From: Gammaproteobacteria bacterium
GTDB lineage: Bacteria; Pseudomonadota; Gammaproteobacteria; SZUA-229
Assembly (NCBI GenBank): GCA_029881035.1
Contig: JAOUNI010000001.1
Location: 92,924 to 156,923, forward strand
DNA length: 64,000 nucleotides
Direction of reading: 5' to 3'
The notes below the pieces were generated by a model. That model saw only the letters and a program-made list of their open reading frames with translations. It was not told the origin of the DNA and did not search any database. Positions 27,201 to 35,191 of this stretch are shown here, in pieces. Made by a program: the position numbers and the translations under genes. The stretch's first letter is position 1; each line of letters begins with the position of its first letter.

Positions 27201-30129
27201 CGATGAAAGTTGTGGTCATCTGCAAGTTGTTACTGATGCGCTTGCAAAGCATGAGTCAGGCACACAAAAGCTAGAAGCTAATAAGGATTTAATTAGAGCG
27301 TTACACACCTTGTTTGGAAGTGCTCGTACTGCAGAAATCGAAGCCATTGCTGAAATCTGCGGAGCGATTGAGAAATATGTAGTGGCTCGCGAAGACGCAG
27401 AAGAAGCATTAATCCCTGACAATGTAGTCAGGATTATTGCTGAGGTGATGAATAATGTTGAGGCGATGCTTGAAAAGTTGAAAGCAGGCAGCATGCCTGA
27501 GCCAAATAAGGCGTTACTAGATAAAATTAATAAAGCCGTACAGGATGAGTTGCAGCGTCAATTGCAGCAATCTTCATCAGCACATGAAGTGATTGCGCAG
27601 GACGCAACGCAGGAGGCGGCCTCTGCTGAAGAGAAGAAAGGCTCGGCAGAAAATCAAGGAACATTGTATACCTATGGGGATGTCGATGATGATCTGATTG
27701 ATATTTTTCTGGAAGAGGCTGAGGAGTTACTGGAGGACTGCGAAAGCACACTGAGTAAGCTTCGTGAAAATGAAGATGATGCGGCAAGTATCAATGAGCT
27801 GCAACGCCATATGCATACGCTGAAAGGTGGTGCGCGTATGGCTACTTTGACACCTGTGGGCGATTTGACTCATGTTCTTGAGTCAATGGTTATTTCTCTG
27901 TCAGAAAATAAAATTGAAGCAGGCAAAGAGTTTTTTGATGTTCTACATGAGTCTCTGGATACGCTAAATACTATGCTTGGAAGTGTTAAACAGCGGCAAG
28001 CAATAAAATCAGCTGATGGTCTAGTTAAAAGAATTGAAGCAATAATACGTGGTGAAACAATCGAACAGCCTGCAATTGATCAGCGTGTTGTCGAGCGTTT
28101 TGATGTCGAGGTTGATGAGCTCCATGATACAGATATTGAGGAGCATTTGCCAGATGAGATTGTAAGTCTTGATATCCAGCAACAAATGCCAGAGATGGTT
28201 AGTGCTATATCAACCGAGCGTGTTGAAGACCCGCATCGTAGAAAATCTGATGAAATTGAGAAAAAGCCACACTGGGGTGAGCGTGCGACTGATGTTAATT
28301 TCAAAGACTCTCAGGAGCAGGTGCGTGTACGTGCAGATTTACTCAATAATCTGGTGAATTATGCTGGTGAAGTAAATATTCATCATGCACGTATGGGTAA
28401 GCAGATTACAGATATTGGTTTTAACCTTAAAGAATTGAATCAAACAGTTATCAGGTTGAAGGAGCAACTACGTAAACTTGAAATTGAAACCGAGATTCAA
28501 ATTCGTTCGAATTATGAAAAAGAATCGGACGACTATGATGAAAACTTTGATCCACTAGAAATGGATCGCTATTCAACATTGCAACAGCTTGCTCGAAGTT
28601 TGTCAGAAACTGCGAGCGACGTGGATAGTATTAAAGACATTCTTTCCGATATTGTCGGTGATTCCGAGACTCTATTATTACAGGAGTCACGAATCAGCAC
28701 CGACTTGCAGGAAGGTTTGATGCGCACGCGCATGGTTCGATTCGGTGGCATGTCTACACGTTTACGCCGCATTGTGCGTCAAACAACCAGAGAACTAGGT
28801 AAGGAAGTAGAGGTAGAAATAGTTGGTGAAGAACAGGAAGTTGATCGTACGATCCTTGATCGTGTGGTTGCGCCTCTAGAACATATGTTACGTAATGCAG
28901 TAGCACATGGTATTGAATTACCAAAAGACAGGTTGGCAGCTGGCAAGCCTGAGGTGGGCAATATAAAAATTACCGTTGGTCGTCAGGGCACTGACGTTAT
29001 TGTTAAAGTTGAAGATGATGGTGCAGGCATAAATGCTGATGCAATTCGGAGAAAAGCGATCAAGCAAGGTCTGCTTGAAGAAGAGAGTGTACTGACTGAT
29101 CGTGACGTATTACAGTTCATTTTAAAGAGTGGTTTTAGTACGGCAGAGGAAGTAACACAAGTAGCAGGACGTGGCGTTGGCATGGATGTTGTGGATAGTG
29201 AAATCAAGCAACTCGGTGGTGTGCTTGAAATAGATACGACTCGTGGTAAAGGAACTAGTTTTAAAGTCAGATTGCCGTTAACACTGGCGATAAATCAGGC
29301 TCTACTGGTTGATGCAGGAGATAATATTTATGCTGTTCCATTGGCCAGTATTGAAGGTGTTGTTCGTATCACAGGCACTGAGCTACAAGGATTCTATGAT
29401 AGTGGTGAATTAGAGTATGAGTTTAATAACATTAATTATGAATTGAAGCATTTGGCTTTTTTGCTTACAGGTCAGCAGCCTAATTATGCTGATCAAGGGC
29501 AATTGTTTCCAGTCTTGCTTGTGCATGTAGGAGACCAGTATTTTGCTTTACACGTTGATGACCTACTGGGTCGGCGTGAGATTGTGATTAAACCTGTTGG
29601 CGCACAGATCAGCACGGTACGTGGTATTGCGGGTGCAACAATTTTGGCAGATGGCCGTGTCGTACTAATTCTTGAAATGTCAGCACTGGTTGTTGGCGAA
29701 AGCCTGTTTAAAGAGGTTGTTACTGAAGAACCGGTTGCTGAGGTTGTGGAAGAAACCGAACCGACTATTATGGTGGTGGATGATTCTATTACTATCCGTA
29801 AGGTTACTGCTAGAATATTGGAACGCCATGGTATGAAAGTAATACTGGCTACCGATGGTGTTGATGCGACCAGTAAGTTACAGGAAGATATTCCTGACCT
29901 GATGTTGCTGGATATTGAGATGCCGAAAATGGATGGTTTTGAATTGGCAACCTATATGCGTAACGAAGAACGGTTGAAAGAAATACCGATTATTATGATT
30001 ACATCACGTACAGGTACCAAACATAAAGAGCGGGCCAAGGAGATTGGTGTCGAACAGTATTTAGGTAAGCCATTCCAGGAAGAAGAGCTTATGAAGAACA
30101 TTAAAGTATTATTAGAGTTGGCACGATAG
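24226..30129 (+). CDS. chpA: Hybrid chemosensory histidine kinase ChpA (PilL)
   Basis: A very large CheA-type kinase of 1967 residues. The start is the ATG at 24226 after a GGTGAG ribosome site. Histidine-phosphotransfer-like motifs are seen at His687 (HTLKGSGR), His1027 (HTLFGSAR, degenerate) and His1197 (HTLKGGAR). The N-terminal 600 residues probably hold decayed phosphotransfer modules. Next come the kinase dimerisation and ATPase domains (HMLRNAVAHGIE, about 1553-1564), a CheW-like domain, and a C-terminal receiver with acceptor Asp1896. An acidic stretch (about 800-980) contains a 37-residue direct repeat. Pseudomonas ChpA is longer (about 2470) with more phosphotransfer domains. Confidence 0.95.
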   Translation: MRPEGTVQYNSLSWVKKQLDAVLHDAQTSLSDYIEDNENRAALERCIEHLRLVYGTLQMVEVYGAAMLAEEMELTARAQLEGLIEKPEDVYDVLMRAMLQLPDYLEGLQAGNQDAPITLMPLMNDMRAARKVKLLSESVLFLPDINAVGIEELSLDSSAIEPGRLADEAKRLRTHYQLGLLDLLRNNKHAAGLKRMRAVIDSLQKVTADAAVKRFWMVVSALLEAVSDDALLESNITVKGLFGSIDRQIKLLIDLGEDKFINQFSQELLKNILYYVGTSKSTGSRVSKVKHAYKLDELLADKSSATDLTASMGGINAELFDTVSQGIREDLATVKDTLEIFMQSNDKDVGQLSSIVQQIEKIGDTYGMLGFGAIRQKVLSQRDEMEKIINGESEATEQKVMDIASTLLEAEATLDDYIAGKSGFVDDKDDSARMVPSSEYRKVLAAVVEEGQKNFSEAKEAILVYAAGNSDIGQLETVMQRLEEVRGACMMLSAEPVEKLISGLKEYVHVALQIHHRQPEVNEQDALADVVTSIEYYFEALSEGRPGVDQGLQAGARALSDLIAVVKQYGDVQPSVTDNIESETVAADNTKIKDKLVMADHAETEETEASESKAESVVTPAVSVASAAIPVQHEEYEILSDDADEEIVEIFIEEAVEVLGSLHEYMPKWKNDINDEESLTVVRRNFHTLKGSGRLIGAALIGEFSWKIESLLNRVIDKKIEVSDELLSLMDEVLAVLPQLIEQLRGNREPIPNIYQLMAYAGALAEGRAHDSTVVDEEVSTKVEEVAELESAATESEIDLTLNEVMEVGGDLSDEDEMLLDALNEVEDEVTLEAPTETDEVLLDVMDHDFGEEEILFDTTNEVEDEITLEAPTETDEVLLNVTDQDSDEETMLFDVSDDLSETVEITDIDKEVPVDEFETIDLTVEESKADNDTIEAVDVDGLDSFETSMEDLSLDEAENDFVIEIDESDELDEVEEVSGLQMDPMLFQIYYDESCGHLQVVTDALAKHESGTQKLEANKDLIRALHTLFGSARTAEIEAIAEICGAIEKYVVAREDAEEALIPDNVVRIIAEVMNNVEAMLEKLKAGSMPEPNKALLDKINKAVQDELQRQLQQSSSAHEVIAQDATQEAASAEEKKGSAENQGTLYTYGDVDDDLIDIFLEEAEELLEDCESTLSKLRENEDDAASINELQRHMHTLKGGARMATLTPVGDLTHVLESMVISLSENKIEAGKEFFDVLHESLDTLNTMLGSVKQRQAIKSADGLVKRIEAIIRGETIEQPAIDQRVVERFDVEVDELHDTDIEEHLPDEIVSLDIQQQMPEMVSAISTERVEDPHRRKSDEIEKKPHWGERATDVNFKDSQEQVRVRADLLNNLVNYAGEVNIHHARMGKQITDIGFNLKELNQTVIRLKEQLRKLEIETEIQIRSNYEKESDDYDENFDPLEMDRYSTLQQLARSLSETASDVDSIKDILSDIVGDSETLLLQESRISTDLQEGLMRTRMVRFGGMSTRLRRIVRQTTRELGKEVEVEIVGEEQEVDRTILDRVVAPLEHMLRNAVAHGIELPKDRLAAGKPEVGNIKITVGRQGTDVIVKVEDDGAGINADAIRRKAIKQGLLEEESVLTDRDVLQFILKSGFSTAEEVTQVAGRGVGMDVVDSEIKQLGGVLEIDTTRGKGTSFKVRLPLTLAINQALLVDAGDNIYAVPLASIEGVVRITGTELQGFYDSGELEYEFNNINYELKHLAFLLTGQQPNYADQGQLFPVLLVHVGDQYFALHVDDLLGRREIVIKPVGAQISTVRGIAGATILADGRVVLILEMSALVVGESLFKEVVTEEPVAEVVEETEPTIMVVDDSITIRKVTARILERHGMKVILATDGVDATSKLQEDIPDLMLLDIEMPKMDGFELATYMRNEERLKEIPIIMITSRTGTKHKERAKEIGVEQYLGKPFQEEELMKNIKVLLELAR
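26695..26916 (+). repeat. 111-bp direct repeat inside chpA
   Basis: Two adjacent copies with a 111-base period: AATGAAGTAGAAGATGAA begins at 26695 and again at 26806. Each encodes 37 residues with the core EAPTETDEVLL. A weaker start of a third copy (MLFDV) follows. The repeat is in frame and lies in the acidic linker, so copy number can change without breaking the kinase. Confidence 0.85.
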
Positions 30130-30130
30130 G

Positions 30131-30607
30131 ATGGCGCATAATATACAAGTTATAAAATGCATGATTCTGACATTGCGCAGTGAAAATGTGATTTTGCCTG
30201 CAGCTTCCGTAGCAGAGATGGTATCAGCGCAAGGCGCAAAGAAAGTTCCAAATATGCCATATTGGTACGTTGGCAAGATGAGGTGGCATGGGGTTGATGT
30301 GCCATTGGTTTCATTTGAGGCGGCAGGTGGCGGTGAGGCAAAAACAGTTAACCAGAATACTCAAATTGCTATGATTTATACAGCAAGTTCTGATGAAACG
30401 CGGTATCCATATATTGGGCTAGTTATATCAGGTGTGCCGCATGTAACTCAATTCAGTAGAAATCAGATTGTCACTGATCCAGATTCATTGCTAGAAATAC
30501 ATGATCATCCAATGGTGGCGCAGAAAACACGTATTAATGGTGCTGCTGTTAGTATTCTGAATATTGATAGCATCGAAGCTATGATCAAGGATGCAGAGGC
30601 TACGTGA
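30131..30607 (+). CDS. chpC: ChpC-like CheW-domain protein
   Basis: A 158-residue protein with a single CheW-like fold (MILTLRSENVILPAASVAEM at the N-terminus, YWYVGKMRWHGVDVPLVSFE at about 44-63). It begins one base after the chpA stop, so it is translated with it. In Pseudomonas, chpC follows chpB after chpA; here chpB is absent and chpC is directly next. It probably couples additional receptors to ChpA. Last gene of the operon; the next gene, rsmE, is convergent. Confidence 0.85.
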   Translation: MAHNIQVIKCMILTLRSENVILPAASVAEMVSAQGAKKVPNMPYWYVGKMRWHGVDVPLVSFEAAGGGEAKTVNQNTQIAMIYTASSDETRYPYIGLVISGVPHVTQFSRNQIVTDPDSLLEIHDHPMVAQKTRINGAAVSILNIDSIEAMIKDAEAT

Positions 30608-30629
30608 TAGATTTAAGCGAAGTTTCAAG

Positions 30630-31355
30630 CTAGCCTAAATCACCCCATAAAGCTTGAATAACTGCGATACACGCGGGACCGGCTGTTTCAGTTCGGAGTA
30701 TTCTTGGGCCTAATGATATCGAAGTAAAACCATTGTCAGTGGCCTGTTGTATCTCATCCAGAGTAAAGCCTCCTTCAGGGCCAATTAAAATACAAATATT
30801 TTTTTCAGGATTTTTAATAGTGCTGATACTGTTAGTCGCACCTGGTGCAAGAATTAATTTATGATTATTTCCGATGGTTTGTATTCCTTGCATAAAATCA
30901 ATGGCAGGTTGGATGACAGGAACTATGCATCGTCCAGATTGTTCACAAGCACTGATGGCAATTTGTTGCCAATGATTTAATTTTTTTTCAGCACGTTCGC
31001 CTTTGAGATTGGTGCCTGTTCGTTGGCAAAGCAGGGGGGTTACGTTACATACACCGAGTTCAATGGATTTTTGTATACAGGTATCCATTCTGTCGCTGCG
31101 CGAAATACCTTGTAGTAGGGTAATATTTAAAGATGATTCGTTGTCGATTTTTATTTTCTGTTTTATTCTTACCTGGCAATGTTTAGGACTTTCATCAAGA
31201 ATTTCACCAGGATATTCATGGCCATCACCATTAAATAGAGTAACTTCCGAGCCCTTTCTGGCGCGTAATACACGAATTAAATGGTGTGATGCAATTTTAT
31301 CAAGAATGATAACTTGATCTAAATTAAGTAAGGAAGAATGATAGATTCGAGTCAT
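30630..31355 (-). CDS. rsmE: 16S rRNA m3U1498 methyltransferase RsmE
   Basis: A 241-residue SPOUT-class methyltransferase that methylates U1498 of 16S rRNA. The family signatures are LIGPEGGFTLDEI (about 191-203) and SLGPRILRTETA (about 214-225), which build the trefoil knot that binds SAM. N-terminal PUA-like domain. Last gene of the leftward run from metK to here, after metF with a 35-base gap, though it may have its own promoter. Confidence 0.95.
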   Translation of the reverse strand: MTRIYHSSLLNLDQVIILDKIASHHLIRVLRARKGSEVTLFNGDGHEYPGEILDESPKHCQVRIKQKIKIDNESSLNITLLQGISRSDRMDTCIQKSIELGVCNVTPLLCQRTGTNLKGERAEKKLNHWQQIAISACEQSGRCIVPVIQPAIDFMQGIQTIGNNHKLILAPGATNSISTIKNPEKNICILIGPEGGFTLDEIQQATDNGFTSISLGPRILRTETAGPACIAVIQALWGDLG

Positions 31356-31390
31356 GGTCTCGATTATCTATTGTGGTAAGTCATTATTGA

Positions 31391-32236
31391 TTAAAGTCTA
31401 TTCCAGATATTTAGGATTGCATCGGCTTGATTTAGTGTATAAAAATGTAGCCCTGGCGCACCAGATTCCAGTAACTGATGACATAGCTGTGTAACAACAT
31501 CGGCACCAAAATCACGTAGGCTTACCGGATCATTTTCGTAAGCAGCTAGCTGTAACCTAATCCAACGTGGAATTTCAGCGCCGCAGTTATCTGAAAAACG
31601 TATCAGGTTAGCGTAATTGGTAATGGGCATAATGCCAGGAACGATTGGAATATTTAGATGAGCCTGTTCACATTTTTCAATGAAGTGAGTGTACGCATCA
31701 ACATTGTAAAAGTATTGGGTGATTGCTGAATCAGCACCCGCATGTGCTTTGTTCATAAAATATTTGAAATCATCATCTGGAGATGATGATTCAGGATGGT
31801 ATTCAGGATAGGCTGCAATCTCGATATGAAAGTGGTTACCGGTTTTTTCACGGATAAAGGTAACTAATTCGTTGGCATGCGTTAGCTCATTATCAGGTTC
31901 CCCTTCATCGGGAATGTCACCTCTTAATGTCACCAGTCGATTAATGCCGAGTTTGATGTATTCATCAAGCAAATCAGCAATTTGCTGTTTAGTAGAACCC
32001 ATGCAGGAAATGTGTGGAGCAATAATTTGTGAGCTATCAGAATGCAGTTGTTTGACTGTTTCCATGGTGCGATCGCGGGTGGTGCCGCCAGCGCCAAAGG
32101 TTACGGAAAAAAAAGCAGGGTTGATAATGTCATTCAATTGTCGATGTGTCGCAATTAGCTTATCCATTCCAGCATCGGTGCGGGGTGGAAAAAACTCACA
32201 ACTGAAAATAGGCTTATTACGGTGTTTAATACTCAT
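31391..32236 (-). CDS. metF: 5,10-methylenetetrahydrofolate reductase MetF
   Basis: A 281-residue flavoenzyme that reduces methylene-THF to methyl-THF, the methyl donor for methionine synthase. FSCEFFPPRT at the N-terminus and FGAGGTTRDRT (about 48-58) are conserved, as is ALRGD-like TLRGDIPDEG. It follows ahcY, the usual partner downstream of SAH riboswitches in Pseudomonas. The 86-base gap holds a strong inverted repeat (32273-32308). No metE or metH is in the window. Confidence 0.96.
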   Translation of the reverse strand: MSIKHRNKPIFSCEFFPPRTDAGMDKLIATHRQLNDIINPAFFSVTFGAGGTTRDRTMETVKQLHSDSSQIIAPHISCMGSTKQQIADLLDEYIKLGINRLVTLRGDIPDEGEPDNELTHANELVTFIREKTGNHFHIEIAAYPEYHPESSSPDDDFKYFMNKAHAGADSAITQYFYNVDAYTHFIEKCEQAHLNIPIVPGIMPITNYANLIRFSDNCGAEIPRWIRLQLAAYENDPVSLRDFGADVVTQLCHQLLESGAPGLHFYTLNQADAILNIWNRL

Positions 32237-32272
32237 AGTGTTGTATTGCTTGAGTGTATAGATTCGATAATT

Positions 32273-32308
32273 GGTGACACTGCATAAATATGAGTTTGCA
32301 GTATCACC
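32273..32308 (-). repeat. Inverted repeat in the ahcY-metF gap
   Basis: Twelve-base arms GGTGACACTGCA and TGCAGTATCACC, one T-G wobble when folded as the minus-strand RNA, loop of 12 bases. No T tract follows in the direction of metF. It could partly terminate or stabilise the ahcY transcript, lowering metF output relative to ahcY. Confidence 0.6.
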
Positions 32309-32322
32309 TATATCAAAGAAAC

Positions 32323-33747
32323 TTAGTAACGATAGTGTTCAGGTTTGTATGGGCCTTCGACAGGTACATTGATGTAATCAGCCTGTTTTTGTGACAGTGG
32401 AGTCAGGTATGCGCCAATTTTGCCAAGGTGAAGTCGTGCAACTTTTTCATCCAGCTTTTTGGGTAATATATAAACCTGATTTTCATATTGATCACCGTTT
32501 GTGTAGAACTCCATTTGCGCCATTACCTGATTGGTAAAGGAGGCGGACATAACAAAGCTGGGGTGGCCGGTGGCGCAGCCGAGATTAACCAGTCGGCCTT
32601 TGGCTAGAATGATAATGCGTTTACCGTCTGGGAAAATAACATGATCAACTTGTGGTTTAATTTCGTCCCACTCATATTTTTCCAGTGAAGCAATGTTGAT
32701 TTCAGAATCGAAGTGACCAATATTACAAACGATAGCTTCATTTTTCATTGCCACCATATGGTCGTGGTCGATAACATTCACATTACCTGTAGTGGTAACA
32801 AAAATATCGCCCTGGCTTGAAGCTACATTCATGTCAACCACGCGGTAACCTTCCATTGCAGCCTGAAGTGCACAAATAGGATCAATTTCAGTGACCATAA
32901 CGGTCGCACCCATACCGCGGAATGCCTGTGCACAACCTTTACCAACATCACCATAACCCAGGACAACGCAGATTTTGCCAGCAATCATAACGTCAGTAGC
33001 GCGTTTGATACTGTCGATAAGTGATTCACGGCAACCGTACAAATTGTCAAATTTTGATTTAGTAGCTGAGTCGTTGACGTTCATTGCAGGGAACAGTAGT
33101 TGGCCTGCTTCCATCATTTGGTACAAACGATGCACACCTGTGGTGGTTTCTTCTGTAACACCTTTTATATTTGCGGCCATTTTAGACCACATTTTGCTGT
33201 TGCCAGTGATAGTGCGTTTTAGTACGTCAAGAATAGCTTTCCATTCTTCGTTGTCGTCGGCTTTTGCTGCGGGTACAACGCCACCGGCATTTTCGTATTC
33301 AGTGCCTTTGTGTATCAATAAGGTGGCATCTCCACCATCATCGAGAATCATATTGGCTGTGCCACCATCAGGCCAGGTCAGAGCTTTTTCAGTACACCAC
33401 CAGTATTCCTCAATAGTTTCACCTTTCCAGGCATAGACTGGGATACCCTGATCGGCAATAGCGGCTGCAGCTTGATCCTGTGTGGAAAAAATATTGCATG
33501 AAGCCCAGCGGACTTGTGCGCCCAGAGCAATCAGTGTTTCAATTAAGACGGCAGTCTGGATGGTCATGTGCAGGCTACCGGTTATACGTGCACCCTTAAG
33601 TGGTTGTACAGCACCGAATTCTTCACGCAGAGCCATCAGGCCAGGCATCTCGGTTTCGGCAATGCGAATTTCTTTGTGTCCCCATTCAGCAAGGGAAAGA
33701 TCGGCAACTTTAAAGTCGGTGAAATTTTTATTAGTAACGGCGCTCAT
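32323..33747 (-). CDS. ahcY: Adenosylhomocysteinase AhcY
   Basis: A 474-residue NAD-dependent enzyme that hydrolyses S-adenosylhomocysteine to adenosine and homocysteine, relieving inhibition of methyltransferases. NAD-binding motif [20 protein letters not shown] is near 260-279, and the C-terminus ends in PYKPEHYRY as in the family. Length is that of the proteobacterial type with the roughly 40-residue insertion. A GGAGATGAG ribosome site precedes the ATG. It is controlled by the SAH riboswitch just upstream and is followed by metF. Confidence 0.97.
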   Translation of the reverse strand: MSAVTNKNFTDFKVADLSLAEWGHKEIRIAETEMPGLMALREEFGAVQPLKGARITGSLHMTIQTAVLIETLIALGAQVRWASCNIFSTQDQAAAAIADQGIPVYAWKGETIEEYWWCTEKALTWPDGGTANMILDDGGDATLLIHKGTEYENAGGVVPAAKADDNEEWKAILDVLKRTITGNSKMWSKMAANIKGVTEETTTGVHRLYQMMEAGQLLFPAMNVNDSATKSKFDNLYGCRESLIDSIKRATDVMIAGKICVVLGYGDVGKGCAQAFRGMGATVMVTEIDPICALQAAMEGYRVVDMNVASSQGDIFVTTTGNVNVIDHDHMVAMKNEAIVCNIGHFDSEINIASLEKYEWDEIKPQVDHVIFPDGKRIIILAKGRLVNLGCATGHPSFVMSASFTNQVMAQMEFYTNGDQYENQVYILPKKLDEKVARLHLGKIGAYLTPLSQKQADYINVPVEGPYKPEHYRY

Positions 33748-33775
33748 GGCTCATCTCCAAAGTAGTAAAAAGAAA

Positions 33776-33838
33776 TGAGCGCCGTTGTCTAGTTCTGAGC
33801 CTCGCGATGGTAGATTATCGCTGCAGCGCTCCTCAGAA
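33776..33838 (-). promoter_or_regulatory. SAH riboswitch in the ahcY leader
   Basis: Read on the minus strand, the leader has the SAH riboswitch core GAGGAGCGCTGCAGCG followed by a GCGAT/ATCGC hairpin and GCGAGGCTC. The P1 stem is TTCTGAG (complement of 33832-33838) with CTCAGAA (complement of 33793-33799). The pseudoknot pairs GAGCGC (33827-33832) with GCGCTC in AACGGCGCTC (33777-33786). All conserved parts known from the family are present and the downstream gene is ahcY, the standard target. SAH binding should raise ahcY (and metF) expression. The 3' pseudoknot strand ends 29 bases before the start codon. Confidence 0.95.
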
Positions 33839-33851
33839 AATTAGTAAGGGA

Positions 33852-35009
33852 TTATAGCTTAGCTGCGTCTTTTAGTGCAGCCGCTTTATCCGTTTTTTCC
33901 CAGGTAAAATCAGGTTCTTCTCGTCCAAAATGACCGTATGCAGCGGTATCACTGTATATGGGTCTCAACAAGTCAAGCATTTGAATCAGGCCTTTTGGTT
34001 TCAGGTTGAAGTGCTCACGAACAAGTTGAACTATCCTGGCATCACTGATTTTTCCTGTGCCAAACGTTTGCACAGAAATTGAGGTGGGTTCAGCTACGCC
34101 AATGGCATAAGAAACCTGAATTTCACATTTGTCAGCCAGACCGGCAGCAACGATGTTCTTAGCGACGTAACGGCCCGCATAGGCAGCAGAACGGTCAACT
34201 TTAGAAGGATCTTTGCCTGAGAAGGCGCCGCCACCGTGACGAGCCATGCCACCATAAGTATCAACGATGATCTTGCGACCGGTTAATCCACAATCACCCA
34301 CAGGGCCGCCAATAACGAAGTTACCTGTTGGATTGATAAAAAATTTGGTGTCTTTATTGAGTAATTCAGCAGGTAAAATTGGCTTGATAATTTCGTCCAT
34401 GACAGCTTCACGTAGGTCTTTCAAGCCGATTTCGGGATTATGTTGTGTAGAAAGAACAACTGCATCAATTCCAATGGGCTTGTCATTTTCGTAACGGAAA
34501 GTCACCTGACTTTTAGCATCAGGACGAAGCCACGAAAGAGTACCATTTTTGCGCACTTCTGCCTGACGTTTTACTAATTTATGAGCATAAGTAATGGGTG
34601 CTGGCATAAGGACGTTAGTTTCATTGCTGGCATAACCAAACATCAGACCCTGATCACCAGCACCTTGCTCATGATCTTCTGATTCATTAACGCCCATGGC
34701 GATATCGGCGGATTGTTTGTCGATGGAAGTGATAACAGCGCAGGATTCCCAGTCGAAACCCATGTCTGAATGGTTGTAGCCAATGCGTTTCACGGTTTTA
34801 CGGACGATATCCTGCATGTCGACCCAGGCTTCAGTCGTGATTTCACCAGCTAATATGACCATGCCAGTATTAACTAAGGTTTCGCAGGCAACGCGTGCTT
34901 TGGTGTCTTGCTCAAAAATGGCATCAAGTACGGCATCTGAGATTTGATCAGCGACCTTGTCTGGGTGGCCTTCAGAAACAGATTCTGAAGTAAATAAGTA
35001 GTCATTCAT
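33852..35009 (-). CDS. metK: S-adenosylmethionine synthetase MetK
   Basis: A 385-residue enzyme making SAM from methionine and ATP. Signatures [12 protein letters not shown] (about 116-127) and the P-loop-like [16 protein letters not shown] (about 256-271) are present, as is the N-terminal [17 protein letters not shown]. The start ATG follows an AGG ribosome site by 8 bases. Its 180-base leader carries a SAM-II-type riboswitch, a terminator-like hairpin and a clear promoter. ahcY follows in the same direction with its own riboswitch. Confidence 0.97.
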   Translation of the reverse strand: MNDYLFTSESVSEGHPDKVADQISDAVLDAIFEQDTKARVACETLVNTGMVILAGEITTEAWVDMQDIVRKTVKRIGYNHSDMGFDWESCAVITSIDKQSADIAMGVNESEDHEQGAGDQGLMFGYASNETNVLMPAPITYAHKLVKRQAEVRKNGTLSWLRPDAKSQVTFRYENDKPIGIDAVVLSTQHNPEIGLKDLREAVMDEIIKPILPAELLNKDTKFFINPTGNFVIGGPVGDCGLTGRKIIVDTYGGMARHGGGAFSGKDPSKVDRSAAYAGRYVAKNIVAAGLADKCEIQVSYAIGVAEPTSISVQTFGTGKISDARIVQLVREHFNLKPKGLIQMLDLLRPIYSDTAAYGHFGREEPDFTWEKTDKAAALKDAAKL

Positions 35010-35023
35010 ATTTTGTTACCTGC

Positions 35024-35060
35024 AATAAAAAACCCATAAAAGCACAGCTTCAACGGGTTT
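35024..35060 (-). terminator. Attenuator-type terminator hairpin in the metK leader
   Basis: On the minus strand AAACCC (35055-35060) pairs with GGGTTT (35030-35035), with an inner AAGC/GCTT pair, followed by a T run (TTTTTTATT). It lies between the SAM-II aptamer and the metK start, where a premature terminator is expected. AGCTGT within its loop (35044-35049) is complementary to ACAGCT of the aptamer (35091-35096). A competing hairpin TTTTGAT/ATCAAAA (35058-35082) shares bases with the terminator stem. Confidence 0.7.
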
Positions 35061-35084
35061 TGATATTCTAGGTAGATCAAAATT

Positions 35085-35135
35085 CGCTTTAGCTGTATTT
35101 ATAAAGCGCCCGCAATCTGAGTCAAATTGGCGCTT
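35085..35135 (-). promoter_or_regulatory. SAM-II-type riboswitch in the metK leader
   Basis: The minus-strand leader matches the SAM-II (SAM_alpha) aptamer as I know it: stem GCGC, then ATTTGA, ATTGC, closing GCGC, then ATAAAT and AGCTAAA at the expected spacings. The P1 arms are AAGCGC and GCGCTT. The AGCTAAA strand forms the pseudoknot around SAM. SAM-II is best known in alphaproteobacteria upstream of metA/metX; a metK target in a gammaproteobacterium fits product feedback. It sits just after the promoter and before an attenuator hairpin. Identified by eye; a covariance-model search would settle it. Confidence 0.88.
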
Positions 35136-35145
35136 GAGGTTGGTC

Positions 35146-35173
35146 ATTATCCACCAAATTGCATACTTGTCAA
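35146..35173 (-). promoter_or_regulatory. Sigma-70-type promoter of metK
   Basis: Perfect -35 TTGACA (35168-35173) and -10 GATAAT (35146-35151), spacing 16 bases, reading leftward. Transcription would start near 35138-35140, a few bases before the SAM-II aptamer, which agrees with the position of a riboswitch leader. Confidence 0.8.
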
Positions 35174-35191
35174 CATGCTGGTTGTATGGCT

